A DNA stretch of 64,000 nucleotides from Chloroflexota bacterium (GTDB taxonomy: Bacteria; Chloroflexota; Dehalococcoidia; Lucifugimonadales; Lucifugimonadaceae). Position numbers and translations under genes: made by a program. A model generated the notes under the pieces. That model worked only from the letters and a program-made list of their open reading frames with translations, did no database searches and was not told the DNA's origin. Where the stretch lies: the NCBI GenBank assembly GCA_027618835.1, contig JAQCHZ010000003.1:62001-126000 (forward strand). Reading direction: 5' to 3'. Shown in pieces: positions 9,128 to 18,966 of this stretch. How positions within the stretch are numbered: the stretch's first letter is position 1; each line of letters opens with the position of its first letter.

Positions 9128-9976
9128 ATGGGCGACGGGCTGACGACTCTTGCGCTGGCTGGAGCTGATCTATCTGGAGTCGAACTGACCGGACTGGCGA
9201 TCATGTCGTTGATCGTTGGTGTAGTTGGCGGGATCGTCGGAATCGCCCTCGGGGTCATTCGACTACCAGTCATGACGGCCATCGGGGTCGATCCGTTCAT
9301 TGCTGCAAGCACCAATCTTTTCGTTAGCGTGCTCGGCTCGTTTGCGGGCTCATGGCCTGCGATTCTTCAACGCCGAATCGTTTTCCGAATTGTGCTCGTC
9401 ATCGGAATTCCGGCAATTGCTGGGTCGTTCATTGGAGGACTGTACGCCGACCTCGTTTCACGAACAGTTCTGCTGACCATCGTTGCGTTGTTGCTCGTTT
9501 GGTCAGCCGCGATGATGATTCTTCGCGCCACATCTGAACTACGAGGAAAAGCTGTATCGCACAAGAAATCTAACGATGATCCGAGTGTGGGCAGAGGCGA
9601 TCTCAACCGAAAGACAATCGCTCGTGAGAGCGTTCTCGGTTTCGGAATAGGGCTCATCGGGGGTGCCGTTGGCTTGGCACTTGGTGTACTTCGCATGCCG
9701 GGGTTGATCCACGTGCTTAAGATGAGACCGTCGCTCGCAGCAGGTACGAACCTAGCATTGACGATACTCGTTGGGTCATCAGGGTTCACCGGGCACCTTA
9801 TTCGAGGGCGAGTCGACTGGCTTCTCGTTTCGGTAATCGGAATACCAGCGATGATCGGTATGTTTGCGGGCTCTCGAATGAGCGGAAATGTCGACCCGAC
9901 GAAGCTCCGATTGGTAGTCGGTCTCGTGCTGCTCGCGGTTTCTCCGTTGGTCTTCTACGACGCGTTCTGGGGCTAG
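9128..9976 (+). CDS. TauE/SafE-family anion exporter
   Basis: A 282-residue membrane protein built from two related halves of about four spans each. The repeats are VGIALGVIRLPVMTAIGVDP with ASTNLFVSVLGSFAG in the first half and VGLALGVLRMPGLIHV with AAGTNLALTILVGSSG in the second, the internal duplication of the TauE/SafE (DUF81) family. Members export sulfite or organosulfonates. A charged cytoplasmic loop lies near 135-165. It stands alone between a lyase gene and prpB, so the substrate is not indicated by context. Confidence 0.85.
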   Translation: MGDGLTTLALAGADLSGVELTGLAIMSLIVGVVGGIVGIALGVIRLPVMTAIGVDPFIAASTNLFVSVLGSFAGSWPAILQRRIVFRIVLVIGIPAIAGSFIGGLYADLVSRTVLLTIVALLLVWSAAMMILRATSELRGKAVSHKKSNDDPSVGRGDLNRKTIARESVLGFGIGLIGGAVGLALGVLRMPGLIHVLKMRPSLAAGTNLALTILVGSSGFTGHLIRGRVDWLLVSVIGIPAMIGMFAGSRMSGNVDPTKLRLVVGLVLLAVSPLVFYDAFWG

Positions 9977-10016
9977 TTCGCCTCAAACAGCTCCCCGTAG
10001 TTCGCCTGATCGCACC

Positions 10017-10022
10017 TATAAT
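10017..10022 (+). promoter_or_regulatory. Putative -10 element of prpB, near-leaderless
   Basis: A perfect TATAAT lies only nine bases before the prpB ATG at 10032. If used, the transcript would start at about 10029 and be essentially leaderless, and no ribosome binding site precedes the ATG. The -35 region is weak. Confidence 0.4.
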
Positions 10023-10031
10023 CCGCTGACT

Positions 10032-10928
10032 ATGGCAATGCTTCCCGGAACATCGTTCGTCTCTGTACTCCAAGCAGAATCTCCACTCCAGCTAGTGGGC
10101 GTCACAAACGCCTATCACGCTGTGATGGCGAAAGCCGCTGGCTTCAACGCACTATATTTATCGGGATCAGGCGTAGCCACAGCCTCGTATGGACTCCCCG
10201 ATCTAGGAATGACCACACTCGACAACGTGCTCGAAGACGTTCGTCGAATTACCGCTGCTTCAGAACTGCCATTGTTGGTCGATGTCGACACTGGTTGGGG
10301 CGGAGCGTTCATGATCGCTCGAACGATGAAAGAGATGGCGCGTGCGGGGGGGGCCGGAGTTCACATCGAAGATCAGGTTCAGGCAAAACGGTGCGGGCAC
10401 AGACCAGGCAAGCAGATCGTGTCGACATCTGAGATGTGCGATCGTCTCAAAGCCGCTGCTGATGCTAAAGCGTACGACGATTTCGTACTAATGGCACGAA
10501 CCGATGCTATCGCCAATGAAGGCGTCGACGCAGCGATTGAACGATCGGTGGCGTACGTCGAAGCAGGTGCTGACATGATCTTCGCCGAGGCAGTGACTGA
10601 GTTGGGCGACTTCCGAAGATTCAAAGACGCTGTGGGCGTTCCGGTTCTCGCAAACCTCACCGAATTTGGCCAAACTCCGGCGTTCACGATCGAGGAACTG
10701 GGCAGCATAGGTGTCGATATCGCCCTCTATCCGTTGACGGCGTTCCGGGCTGCGAATAAAGCGGCAGAAAACGCTCTGAGAGAGATTCGAGGCGCTGGTA
10801 CACAGAAGGCGATCATCGGCGATCTGCAAACGCGAGATGAACTGTACGAATATCTCGAATATCACACTTACGAATCGAAACTGGACAAGCTTTTCGAAGC
10901 CGAGTCCGAACACGAATCGGCAAACTAG
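10032..10928 (+). CDS. prpB: 2-methylisocitrate lyase
   Basis: A 298-residue isocitrate-lyase/PEP-mutase superfamily member. Motifs are YLSGSGVATASYGLPDLGM, the metal-binding VDVDTGWGG, IEDQ, and the catalytic loop AKRCGHRPGK with the active cysteine, then LMARTDA. It splits 2-methylisocitrate into pyruvate and succinate, the last step of the methylcitrate cycle. prpC follows after 23 bases and prpD overlaps prpC, so this is a three-gene propionate operon. The KRCGH loop plus the operon make methylisocitrate lyase far likelier than oxaloacetate hydrolase or PEP mutase. Confidence 0.93.
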   Translation: MAMLPGTSFVSVLQAESPLQLVGVTNAYHAVMAKAAGFNALYLSGSGVATASYGLPDLGMTTLDNVLEDVRRITAASELPLLVDVDTGWGGAFMIARTMKEMARAGGAGVHIEDQVQAKRCGHRPGKQIVSTSEMCDRLKAAADAKAYDDFVLMARTDAIANEGVDAAIERSVAYVEAGADMIFAEAVTELGDFRRFKDAVGVPVLANLTEFGQTPAFTIEELGSIGVDIALYPLTAFRAANKAAENALREIRGAGTQKAIIGDLQTRDELYEYLEYHTYESKLDKLFEAESEHESAN

Positions 10929-10951
10929 GTTTACCAACAGGAATTATCGAA

Positions 10952-12067
10952 ATGACATCATCAGGATTGAACGGGGTTACGGCGGGGTCTTCGGGGATTT
11001 CGACGGTTGGACAAGAGGATGTTGGACTCACTTATCGCGGCTATTCGATCACCGATCTAGCCGCCAATTCAACATTCGAAGAAGTCGCCTATTTGCTTAT
11101 CTACGGTAAATTACCGGGTCAGAGAGAGCTCGACGCCTACAAGAAAAAACTTGCTGGATTACGGTCGCTTCCTGATGCGCTCAAGACTTTGCTAGAAGCA
11201 TTGCCTGCTGCAAGCCACCCCATGGATGTTCTGCGAACTGGTACATCCCTTTTAGGGACTTTAGAGACTGAAGGACAGGGTGGTCGCACGGCCGTCGCCA
11301 TCGGAGATCGCCTCACTGCCAGCTTCGGATCGATGTTGGCGTACTGGTATCGATTTCACTCTCGCAACGAACGAATCGAAACGGAGTCAGACGAGGAAAC
11401 CGTTGCCGGTCACTTCCTCAGTTTAATGTCGGGTAAACCCGCAGATCCGCTGAAGCGAAAAGCACTCGATACGACATTGATTTTGTACGCCGAGCATGAG
11501 TTCAATGCTTCGACGTTTACTGCACGGGTAATCACCTCGACACTGAGCGATACATACTCGGCAATAGCGGGTGCCATAGGCGCTTTGCGAGGTCCGCTTC
11601 ATGGCGGGGCGAACGAGGCTGCGATGGAGTTGGTTTCATCTTTTGATTCACCACAAGATGCCGAGAAGTCGATGGTTCACATGCTGGCAGCAAAACGACT
11701 CATAATGGGTTTCGGTCACCGGGTCTACAAGAATGGCGACCCCCGATCTCCGATCGTAAAACAGCTTGCGAAAGAACTGTCTGAAGCTGCTGACAATACG
11801 TCTTACTTCGACATTTCTGAAAAGATCGAAGCCGTAATGATGCGAGAAAAGGGCATGCACCCGAATCTCGATTTCTACGCAGCGACTGCCTACCACATGT
11901 GCGGCATTCCAACTGCAATGTTCACGCCGGTCTTTGTGATCGCTCGAACTTCAGGCTGGATAGCCCACGTGATTGAGCAACGGGCGGACAATAAGCTAAT
12001 TCGTCCGTTATCGGACTACACCGGTCCCGCTGCGCGTCCGTACGTGAGCGTAGAGGAGCGGGGATAG
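10952..12067 (+). CDS. prpC: 2-methylcitrate synthase / citrate synthase
   Basis: A 371-residue citrate-synthase-fold enzyme. It shows GLTYRGYSITDLA near the N-terminus, HEFNASTFTARVITSTLSD, the catalytic GPLHGGANEAAM, MGFGHRVYKNGDPR, and LDFYAATAYHMCGIP with the catalytic aspartate. It condenses propionyl-CoA with oxaloacetate. Its position between prpB and prpD supports the methylcitrate role, although such enzymes often also use acetyl-CoA and no other citrate synthase is seen in the window. Its TAG stop shares a base with the GTG start of prpD. Confidence 0.93.
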   Translation: MTSSGLNGVTAGSSGISTVGQEDVGLTYRGYSITDLAANSTFEEVAYLLIYGKLPGQRELDAYKKKLAGLRSLPDALKTLLEALPAASHPMDVLRTGTSLLGTLETEGQGGRTAVAIGDRLTASFGSMLAYWYRFHSRNERIETESDEETVAGHFLSLMSGKPADPLKRKALDTTLILYAEHEFNASTFTARVITSTLSDTYSAIAGAIGALRGPLHGGANEAAMELVSSFDSPQDAEKSMVHMLAAKRLIMGFGHRVYKNGDPRSPIVKQLAKELSEAADNTSYFDISEKIEAVMMREKGMHPNLDFYAATAYHMCGIPTAMFTPVFVIARTSGWIAHVIEQRADNKLIRPLSDYTGPAARPYVSVEERG

Positions 12068-13503
12068 TGGCAGCACAGGCTCGACAAACTGATTCGGTAA
12101 TCGCCACGATCGCTGATTATGCGGTCAACTACAATCCAGATTCGGTTCTTGCCCTCGACACGGCTCGTCTAACGCTAATGGATTCAATTGGCTGTGCATT
12201 GCTTGCGATGGATTACACAGCTTGCACGAAGCTGCTGGGTCCTGACGTTCAAGGGACGACTGTTCCAAACGGCGCACGGGTGATGGGCACACGATTTCAA
12301 CTCGACCCGGTGAAGGCTGCATTCGATACTGGCGCCGCAATACGTTGGCTCGATTTCAACGACACTTGGCTTGCCGCTGAGTGGGGGCATCCGTCGGATA
12401 ACTTTGGTGCGATTTTGACTATGGCCGATCACCTGAGCCGGATTGCCAAGTCGGAATCCAATCGACCAATGTCCGTCCTAGATGTCCTCGAATACGCTAT
12501 TAAGGCTTATGAGATTCAGGGAGTGTTGGCTCTTCAGAATTCGTTCAACCGCGTTGGTATAGATCATGTGTTGTTGGTGAAGGTCGCTTCGACGGCAGTG
12601 ATTACTGCGATGTTGGGCGGCGACGTTACGCAGGTTGAGAACGCTGTATCGAACGCGTGGCTCGACGCTACTTTGCGGACGTATCGCCATGCGCCAAACA
12701 CTGGCTCTCGCAAGTCGTGGGCGGCGGGTGATGCGCTTGGCAGAGCTGTTCGCTTTAGCTTGAACGCGATGGCTGATGAGATGGGTTATCCATCGGCCCT
12801 AACGGCTCCCGGATGGGGATTTCAGGACGTTTGGTTCAAGGGACAAGAAATCACCCTTGAACGCGAACTCGATGCATACGTGATGGAGAACATTCTGTTC
12901 AAAGTCTCGTTCCCTGCAGAATTTCATGCTCAAACAGCGGTTGAGGCGGCATTTGAACTTCACACTGAGGTTTCTTTGCGGCTGGACGATATCGAAGAAA
13001 TAGTGATCACAACACAAGAATCTGCACTTCGTATCATCGATAAAACTGGACCACTGAACAATCCTGCAGACCGAGATCACTGCATTCAGTACATGACTGC
13101 CATTGGTTTGCTGAAAGGGTCGCTCACCGCTGATGACTACGAAGACGAAGTGGCGGATGATCCGCGTGTTGATGAACTAAGAGACAAGATGGTGATGAAG
13201 CACGATCAGCGATTCACGGATGAGTATCTCGATGCTGACAAGCGTTCGATAGCCAATGCAGTACAAGTGCGGTTCAAGGATGGATCGATGACAGAAAATG
13301 TGGTCGTCGAGTATCCGATTGGCCACCGTCTTCGACGTGAAGACTCGAAGCCACTATTGCTCGACAAGTTCCGCACCAATGTAGCGACTCAATTGGACAC
13401 GGCCACGGTCGAGAGACTGGTTGATCTGTTCACGGATCAGCAAGCACTCGAGTCGATGGCTGTCGATGAGCTAATGGATTTGTTGGTTCCTTCGAGCGAT
13501 TAG
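12067..13503 (+). CDS. prpD: 2-methylcitrate dehydratase (MmgE/PrpD family)
   Basis: A 478-residue MmgE/PrpD protein that dehydrates 2-methylcitrate to 2-methyl-cis-aconitate. Typical segments are DSIGCALLAM, AAFDTGAAIRWLDFNDTWLA, WGHPSDNFGAILTMADHLSR, YEIQGVLALQNSFNRVGIDH and KVSFPAEFHAQTAVEAA. The GTG start overlaps the prpC stop (TAGTG), which couples the two. Length is normal for the family (about 480). No aconitase-type isomerase (acnD/prpF) lies nearby, so this is the PrpD-type route. Confidence 0.92.
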   Translation: MAAQARQTDSVIATIADYAVNYNPDSVLALDTARLTLMDSIGCALLAMDYTACTKLLGPDVQGTTVPNGARVMGTRFQLDPVKAAFDTGAAIRWLDFNDTWLAAEWGHPSDNFGAILTMADHLSRIAKSESNRPMSVLDVLEYAIKAYEIQGVLALQNSFNRVGIDHVLLVKVASTAVITAMLGGDVTQVENAVSNAWLDATLRTYRHAPNTGSRKSWAAGDALGRAVRFSLNAMADEMGYPSALTAPGWGFQDVWFKGQEITLERELDAYVMENILFKVSFPAEFHAQTAVEAAFELHTEVSLRLDDIEEIVITTQESALRIIDKTGPLNNPADRDHCIQYMTAIGLLKGSLTADDYEDEVADDPRVDELRDKMVMKHDQRFTDEYLDADKRSIANAVQVRFKDGSMTENVVVEYPIGHRLRREDSKPLLLDKFRTNVATQLDTATVERLVDLFTDQQALESMAVDELMDLLVPSSD

Positions 13504-13644
13504 TTACACCACAAACCGCTCGGTCTGGTGCTAATCTTTTCAACTGTTTGCGACTTCGGGATTTAGTTGGTTACCAACTACGTAATCACGAATCCATATG
13601 GCAAACGATGATCTGTACTTAAGAAACGAAAGCACTCAGGAAAT

Positions 13645-15324
13645 ATGGCTAAGACTACCGGTAGTGATCTTCTAATTAGCGCATTACGAGCTGAGGGTGT
13701 TGATACCGTCTTTGGCATCGCTGGAGACCACATTCTGCACATGCTCGACACGATGTTCGATGCACCGCTGCGGATGGTCGACTTTCGGCACGAATCAGGT
13801 GCTGCCCACGCTGCTGATTCTTATTCGAGGATTCTGAAAAAGGGTGGAGTCATGCTTTCGACTACCCCTGGTCACGCCAACGCTTTGCCTGCGCTCGCGA
13901 ATGCAATGCACTCCGAGGCGCCGTTGATCAATATTGCTGGCTCCGCCGAATCGGCGAACACGGGTCGAGGTGCGATGCAAGAGTTCGATCAGATCGGTGC
14001 TGCACGACATATCACCAAGGGTGCTTGGGACGTGCCGACTGCTGCTCGTATTCCAGAATATGTTGCACTAGCCTTTAGAACTGCTTTGAGCGGTCGGCAG
14101 GGTCCGGTTCATCTCACGATTCCGCACGACTTCCAGATGGCTGAAGTCGACGATGCAGAAGCCGCCCGGTACGCACCAAATGAGTATGGAACGCCTTTGA
14201 ATGTTCTTGGAGATCCTGCTCAGATCGAGCGTGCGCTTGATGTTCTCAACTCTGCGCAACGACCAGTAATTTTCGCCGGGTCATCGGCAGGGGCTACGGC
14301 ATTACCTGCCGAAGTTCAGCGACTCGTCGAGACGTTGCGCATTCCATTCTTCTCGGAAGACTCGGCAAGGGCGTTGATTCCAGATTCGCACGAGTATTCG
14401 ATGGGACTCGGCTACCAGCCATTGAACCTCACGGTGCGAAACGTTAGCGATGCCGACGTGGTGCTGATGCTGGGTAAGAAGCTTGACTACACGAACGGAT
14501 TTGGCGGAAATCCACCGTTTGCTGCCGATGTGAAGTTTGTCGTTGTCGATCCTTCACCGGCTCAGGTGGCTCGTGCCAGAACAGCTGCTGTTGGAATCGT
14601 TGGTGATGTTGGGACGATCGTTACTCAAATGGCAGATGCCGCGAAAAAACGAACTTGGACAGAGCGAACTGAGTGGGTTACACGACTGCGAACGGCGTTT
14701 GACGAGTGGCATGAAAGTCTCGTCGAGCTTGGCAAAGTCGAAAACCCAATGCACCCAATGCACGTTTCGAACACGCTTCAGAAATTCATCGATGATGACA
14801 CCCACGTGACTTTCGACGGTGGTGACTATTGCCATTTCTTGCGTGCTTCGATCAAGCGTGATGATCCTTACAGATTCCACAACGTGTCGAGCTTCGGCAT
14901 GATTGGTGTCGCTTTGCCTTACGCACTCGGCGCGCAGGTTGCCCTTCCCGACAGCAAGGCGGTTCTTGTGAATGGTGACGGCTCGCTAGGGTTCAATGGC
15001 ATGGAGATCGATACGATGGTTCGCCACAACTTGCCGGTGAAGATGATGGTAGGTAACAACTCGATTTGGGGCATAGATTGGCAGATTCAGAAAGGTCTGT
15101 ACGGTCGACCGGTCTGGACCGATCTACTGCCGACTCGTTACGACATTATGGCTCAGGGTCTAGGCGCTTACGGTGAGCACGTCACGAAGGCTGAAGACCT
15201 CGAAGGAGCTATGAAGCGTGCGTTCGATCACGATGGTCCAGCACTTTTGAACATTGATATTAAGCAAGTTATTAGCCCGGTTGCCGAGGCTGCTATAAGT
15301 CGCAAGACCGGGTCGCACGGATAG
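13645..15324 (+). CDS. ThDP-dependent enzyme of the acetolactate synthase / oxalyl-CoA decarboxylase type
   Basis: A 559-residue thiamine-diphosphate enzyme with the three usual domains: PYR (about 1-170), a central Rossmann domain (about 185-330) and PP (about 360-545). The catalytic glutamate sits in VDFRHESGAAHAADSYSR. The ThDP/Mg motif is NGDGSLGFNGMEIDT through VGNNSIWGI. HHPMHVSNTL-like spacing precedes the PP domain. It could be a 2-hydroxyacyl-CoA lyase, a 2-oxo-acid decarboxylase or an acetolactate-synthase-like enzyme; residues that would separate these cannot be assigned by eye. It lies downstream of prpBCD with a 141-base gap. Confidence 0.85.
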   Translation: MAKTTGSDLLISALRAEGVDTVFGIAGDHILHMLDTMFDAPLRMVDFRHESGAAHAADSYSRILKKGGVMLSTTPGHANALPALANAMHSEAPLINIAGSAESANTGRGAMQEFDQIGAARHITKGAWDVPTAARIPEYVALAFRTALSGRQGPVHLTIPHDFQMAEVDDAEAARYAPNEYGTPLNVLGDPAQIERALDVLNSAQRPVIFAGSSAGATALPAEVQRLVETLRIPFFSEDSARALIPDSHEYSMGLGYQPLNLTVRNVSDADVVLMLGKKLDYTNGFGGNPPFAADVKFVVVDPSPAQVARARTAAVGIVGDVGTIVTQMADAAKKRTWTERTEWVTRLRTAFDEWHESLVELGKVENPMHPMHVSNTLQKFIDDDTHVTFDGGDYCHFLRASIKRDDPYRFHNVSSFGMIGVALPYALGAQVALPDSKAVLVNGDGSLGFNGMEIDTMVRHNLPVKMMVGNNSIWGIDWQIQKGLYGRPVWTDLLPTRYDIMAQGLGAYGEHVTKAEDLEGAMKRAFDHDGPALLNIDIKQVISPVAEAAISRKTGSHG

Positions 15325-15352
15325 GTCTATGTAGAAACGGTGAGGTAGTGAA

Positions 15353-15715
15353 ATGCTTCTAGAAAAATACTTTTATAGTGAGAGTAATGTCGAGAAGCGT
15401 GAGCTTCTTCCCGGTGTTTAGGCCCGACTAATGTGGGGCGAGAACATCATGATGGGCATTATCGATATTAACCCCGGTACCGAGGTTCCTGAGCACTCGC
15501 ACCCTCACGAACAGTGCGGCAGGGTGCTCGAAGGAGCGGCGTGGTTCTACGTCGGTGACTCGAAACAACTGTTGGTTGCTGGCGATCACTACGTCATTCC
15601 AGGTGATGTTCCACACCGTGTGATTGCGACCGAAAACGGGTGCACTGCACTCGATATATGGTCGCCAATTCGCGAAGAGTACATATCCGAGGATATCGGC
15701 TTCTTTGGCGGCTAG
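15353..15715 (+). pseudogene. Small cupin-domain protein with an in-frame amber stop
   Basis: A cupin gene that begins at the ATG at 15353 after GGTGAGG, reading MLLEKYFYSESNVEKRELLPG, then TAG at 15419-15421, then ARLMWGENIMMGIIDINPG in the same frame. The segments on both sides belong to one conserved small cupin family, with metal ligands in PEHSHPHEQ and the second motif VIPGDVPHR. A shorter product of 94 residues could start at the ATG at 15431 (MWGENIMM), but no ribosome binding site precedes it. TAG is a normal stop throughout this window, so recoding is unlikely. Either a nonsense mutation or a base error. Confidence 0.75.
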
Positions 15716-15732
15716 GTGACGTTCTCACACCC

Positions 15733-15766
15733 AACTCAGCGCATAGGACTCGTGAGCTGAGTTTTT
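15733..15766 (+). terminator. Rho-independent terminator after the cupin gene
   Basis: AACTCAGC at 15733-15740 pairs with GCTGAGTT at 15756-15763 and a T-run follows to 15766. It ends the unit upstream of icd. Confidence 0.65.
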
Positions 15767-15836
15767 AAGTCATATACTTGATCGCTGTTTGACCGACAAA
15801 TCGCGCCGTTGCACGGCAGTTTCGATAGCACATCTC

Positions 15837-18059
15837 ATGATCCAATCACCTTCAATCATCTACACATGGACCGACGAAGCACCTGCGCTTGCTACGCATG
15901 CGTTCCTGAAAGTAATTCGGGCGTTTGTGAAGACGGCTGGTGTGGAAGTTGAAACACGTGATATTTCGCTTGCAGCGCGAGTGCTAGCGCAGTTCCCTGA
16001 AGTGCTTGGTAAAGATGCTGTAGAAGACGATCTCGCTGATTTGGGTCGGCTTGTTGAGCTTCCTGAAGCGAATATCATTAAGCTTCCGAATATTTCTGCA
16101 TCGACTCCTCAGATGAAGGCGTGTATCGCTGAACTGCAGTCTCTAGGGTTCGCTATCCCTGATTATCCGGACGATCCGGGCACAGACGCTGAACGTGACG
16201 CGAAAGCGCGATACGGCAAGGCAATGGGTAGTGCCGTGAACCCTGTTCTGCGACAGGGCAATTCTGACCGTCGTGCACCAAAGGCTGTGAAGGACTTTGC
16301 GCAGGCGAATCCACCACGTGCAAGCGAATGGCCAGCCGACTCGAAAACTCACGTTGCGACTATGTCGGACGGAGATTTCTTCCACAATGAAAAGTCGATC
16401 ACGTTAGCTGCCGACACCGTTGCGAAGATTGAGCACGTTTCAAAGACTGGCAAAACGACGACACTGGTGCAGTCGCTTCCATTGCTGGCGGACGAAGTGC
16501 TCGACGCTACCTTCATGAGCCAGAAAGCACTTGTGAGCTTCTTCAGCGCACAGGTCAAAGACGCTAAAGATCAGAACGTGCTCTACTCACTTCACCTCAA
16601 GGCGACCATGATGAAGGTGTCCGACCCGATCATCTTCGGTCACGGTGTGCGCACATATTTCTCAACCCTATTTGCCAATCACGAACCAGAGATCAATGAG
16701 CTAGGAGCCAATCCGAACAACGGTCTTGGCGATGTATTGAACAAGCTATCGGGTCTGATTCGAGATCCTGAAGGCACGATTCTTTCTGATCTCGAACACG
16801 ACTTCGCTAATGGCCCTAGCATTGCGATGGTTGATTCTGGCAAGGGAATCACGAACTTGCACGTGCCGAGCGATGTGATCATCGATGCTTCGATGCCGCC
16901 GATGATTCGAGATTCCGGCAGGATGTGGAATAAAGACAACGAGCTTCAAGATGTGAAAGCGGTTATTCCTGACTCCACATACGCGGGTATCTACGATGTG
17001 ACCGTTCGGGATTGCCAGGCTCACGGAAAACTCGACCCTGCAATTATGGGCAGCGTGCCAAACGTTGGGCTGATGGCTCAGAAGGCCGAAGAATACGGAT
17101 CGCACGACAAGACGTTTGAGATGGCTTCTGCTGGAACTGTTCGTATCGTTGATTCCTCGGGTGCGGTGCTTCTTTCGCACGACGTTGAACAGGGTGACAT
17201 TTGGCGTGCTTGCCAGACTAAAGATATTGCCATTCGCGACTGGGTGAAGCTCGCAGTTCGTCGAGGTCATGCAACAGGTGTGCCGGTCATCTTCTGGCTC
17301 GACAGCACACGCGGACATGATGCCGAAGTTATCGCCAAGGTCGAAAAATACCTTGTCGATGAAGATACCGATGGGCTTGAAATTCAGATTCTGACGCCTG
17401 AAGACGCAATGCAGTTATCTCTCGACCGAATTCGACGGGGTGAGGACACGATTTCGGTAACAGGAAACGTGCTGCGCGATTATCTAACTGACTTGTTCCC
17501 AATTCTTGAGATTGGAACCAGTGCTCGAATGCTTTCCGTAGTTCCTCTGTTGAATGGTGGTGGCTTGTTCGAAACTGGTGCTGGTGGCTCTGCACCGAAG
17601 CACGTGCAGCAGTTCCAACAAGAAGGACATCTCCGATGGGACTCACTTGGCGAGTACATGGCTCTGGCGGCGTCGCTGGAGCACTTGAGTGAGCAGTTCG
17701 ACAATGTAAGCGCTGGTGTTCTTGGGAACGCTCTTGATGCGGCTACGGGTCAATATCTACAGAACGGTCGAATTCCTTCACGCAAGGTGAACGAGATGGA
17801 CAACCGTGGTTCGACGTTCTACCTGACGCTGTACTGGGCGCAGGCGCTTGCTTCGCAGTCAGACGACGCCGATATCGCAAAACGATTCGGCCTGGTTGCT
17901 TCCGCAATGGCTGAGAACGAAGCGAAGATCATCGCCGAGCTTGATGCGTCGCAGGGTTCAGCAATGGAACTCGGTGGCTACTACAAGGGCGATCTTGAGT
18001 TGCTGACCGCTGCAATGTGCCCGAGCGAAACGCTTAACTCTATTCTCGAAGGCGTTTAG
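15837..18059 (+). CDS. icd: Monomeric NADP-dependent isocitrate dehydrogenase
   Basis: A 740-residue monomeric isocitrate dehydrogenase (IDH II type), unrelated in length to the common 410-residue form. Family signatures are [73 protein letters not shown] and [10 protein letters not shown]. It converts isocitrate to 2-oxoglutarate and NADPH. The ATG at 15837 matches the family start; a TTG at 15789 would add 16 residues, and a TATACT at 15773-15778 could make that form near-leaderless. Length matches the family (735-745), and a strong hairpin terminator follows. Confidence 0.93.
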   Translation: MIQSPSIIYTWTDEAPALATHAFLKVIRAFVKTAGVEVETRDISLAARVLAQFPEVLGKDAVEDDLADLGRLVELPEANIIKLPNISASTPQMKACIAELQSLGFAIPDYPDDPGTDAERDAKARYGKAMGSAVNPVLRQGNSDRRAPKAVKDFAQANPPRASEWPADSKTHVATMSDGDFFHNEKSITLAADTVAKIEHVSKTGKTTTLVQSLPLLADEVLDATFMSQKALVSFFSAQVKDAKDQNVLYSLHLKATMMKVSDPIIFGHGVRTYFSTLFANHEPEINELGANPNNGLGDVLNKLSGLIRDPEGTILSDLEHDFANGPSIAMVDSGKGITNLHVPSDVIIDASMPPMIRDSGRMWNKDNELQDVKAVIPDSTYAGIYDVTVRDCQAHGKLDPAIMGSVPNVGLMAQKAEEYGSHDKTFEMASAGTVRIVDSSGAVLLSHDVEQGDIWRACQTKDIAIRDWVKLAVRRGHATGVPVIFWLDSTRGHDAEVIAKVEKYLVDEDTDGLEIQILTPEDAMQLSLDRIRRGEDTISVTGNVLRDYLTDLFPILEIGTSARMLSVVPLLNGGGLFETGAGGSAPKHVQQFQQEGHLRWDSLGEYMALAASLEHLSEQFDNVSAGVLGNALDAATGQYLQNGRIPSRKVNEMDNRGSTFYLTLYWAQALASQSDDADIAKRFGLVASAMAENEAKIIAELDASQGSAMELGGYYKGDLELLTAAMCPSETLNSILEGV

Positions 18060-18094
18060 GGTACTTGCTGCCAAGGCGGTCTAAATTGTGATCA

Positions 18095-18125
18095 AAAAGA
18101 GTCGAGCATATTGCTCGACTCTTTT
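18095..18125 (+). terminator. Terminator after icd
   Basis: AAAAGAGTCGAGCA at 18095-18108 pairs perfectly with TGCTCGACTCTTTT at 18112-18125 around a three-base loop. The A and T ends make it potentially bidirectional. Confidence 0.8.
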
Positions 18126-18163
18126 CGTTAACCGGATTTTCAACTGAAGTATTCGGTTCGGAT

Positions 18164-18622
18164 ATGATGCAGTCGAACTCAGCGGCGAGCGATTCGAGGA
18201 GACTGACATTAATATTTCCAACATCGGCAGATCAGATCACTTCTGAGTGGTTGTCCTCAGCATTTGAAGCAAGTGGTGAGGCACCGTTTCCTGTTTCCGT
18301 GCATTCGATTGAAGTGTTTCCTGAGGGCCTATCGGCCACTGGCACGCTGGCACAGGTGTTCGTGAGCTATCCCGGTGTTGAACAAGGCCCCGCAACGCTC
18401 ATAGCCAAATTGCCTGATCCTGAAAAGGCTAATCAGGCAAATGCAGCGACTTACGAACGAGAGATAACTGTCTATCGCGAGCTGGGCGCCGATGTTGGTG
18501 TTCGTGTGCCGACAATGTACTTCGGCGCTAGTGCTAGTAACTCGGCAATTATGTTGCTCGAAGATCTGAGTCCGGCGGTGCCAGGTGACTCAACGACTGG
18601 ATGCAGTTTCGATGAAGCGGTG
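18164..18622 (+). pseudogene. N-terminal fragment of an aminoglycoside-phosphotransferase/EcKinase-like protein
   Basis: About 150 residues beginning MMQSNSAASDSRRL resemble the N-lobe of APH/ecdysteroid-kinase-like proteins: ITSEWLSSAFEASGE, GTLAQVFVSYPG, TLIAKLPDPEKANQ, YEREITVYREL and IMLLEDLSPAVPGD. The catalytic C-lobe (HGD and DFD motifs) is absent. After about codon 150 the sequence switches to a different family in another frame (see 18615-18858). The open frame continues to a TGA at 18691 with unrelated residues. A truncated remnant, not a functional kinase. Confidence 0.65.
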
Positions 18623-18858
18623 GCTGGGGCGAGAAGATCGGTTCGGCATTGGTCGACTTCGGAACGCCACTCGCTGGAGGTCGCAAGGTGACTCCAACGG
18701 GAAGCTCGCCGAGTAACAAAGAGGTCACCGGTTACTCAATTATCGAAGCCGACAGCATCGAGGATGCCGAGGAGATGCTGAAAGGTCACCCTCACCTAGC
18801 TTGGGCGGCTGGCTGTGAGATCGAAGTACACGAAGCGTTGGCTGTGCCGGGGATGTAG
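18615..18858 (+). pseudogene. C-terminal fragment of a YCII-family protein
   Basis: In the frame of the TAG at 18856-18858 the reading is GWGEKIGSALVDFGTPLAGG, then TGYSIIEADSIEDAEEMLKG and CEIEVHEALAVPGM. This matches the C-terminal two thirds of YCII/DGPF-type ferredoxin-like proteins. The N-terminus with the first strand is missing and has been replaced by the kinase remnant, so a deletion has joined two genes. A 69-residue product could start at the TTG at 18649. A terminator follows at 18876. Confidence 0.6.
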
Positions 18859-18875
18859 CTTGGTGGGTAATGGTA

Positions 18876-18914
18876 AATAAAAAGGGTCGAGCAAAATGCT
18901 CGACCCTTTTTATT
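18876..18914. terminator. Bidirectional terminator between the YCII remnant and sodN
   Basis: An 18-base arm at 18876-18893 pairs fully with 18897-18914 around AAA, with A-rich and T-rich ends. It serves convergent transcription from the left and from sodN on the right. Confidence 0.85.
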
Positions 18915-18966
18915 AGGCTAATCCGTTCGATCCAGAGTGCGAATGCACGATTGGATCTAAACGTTT

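Noticed and set aside
15419-15421. Amber codon read as pyrrolysine or another recoded residue in the cupin gene
   Set aside because: TAG ends most genes in the window and no downstream insertion element or pyl gene was seen.
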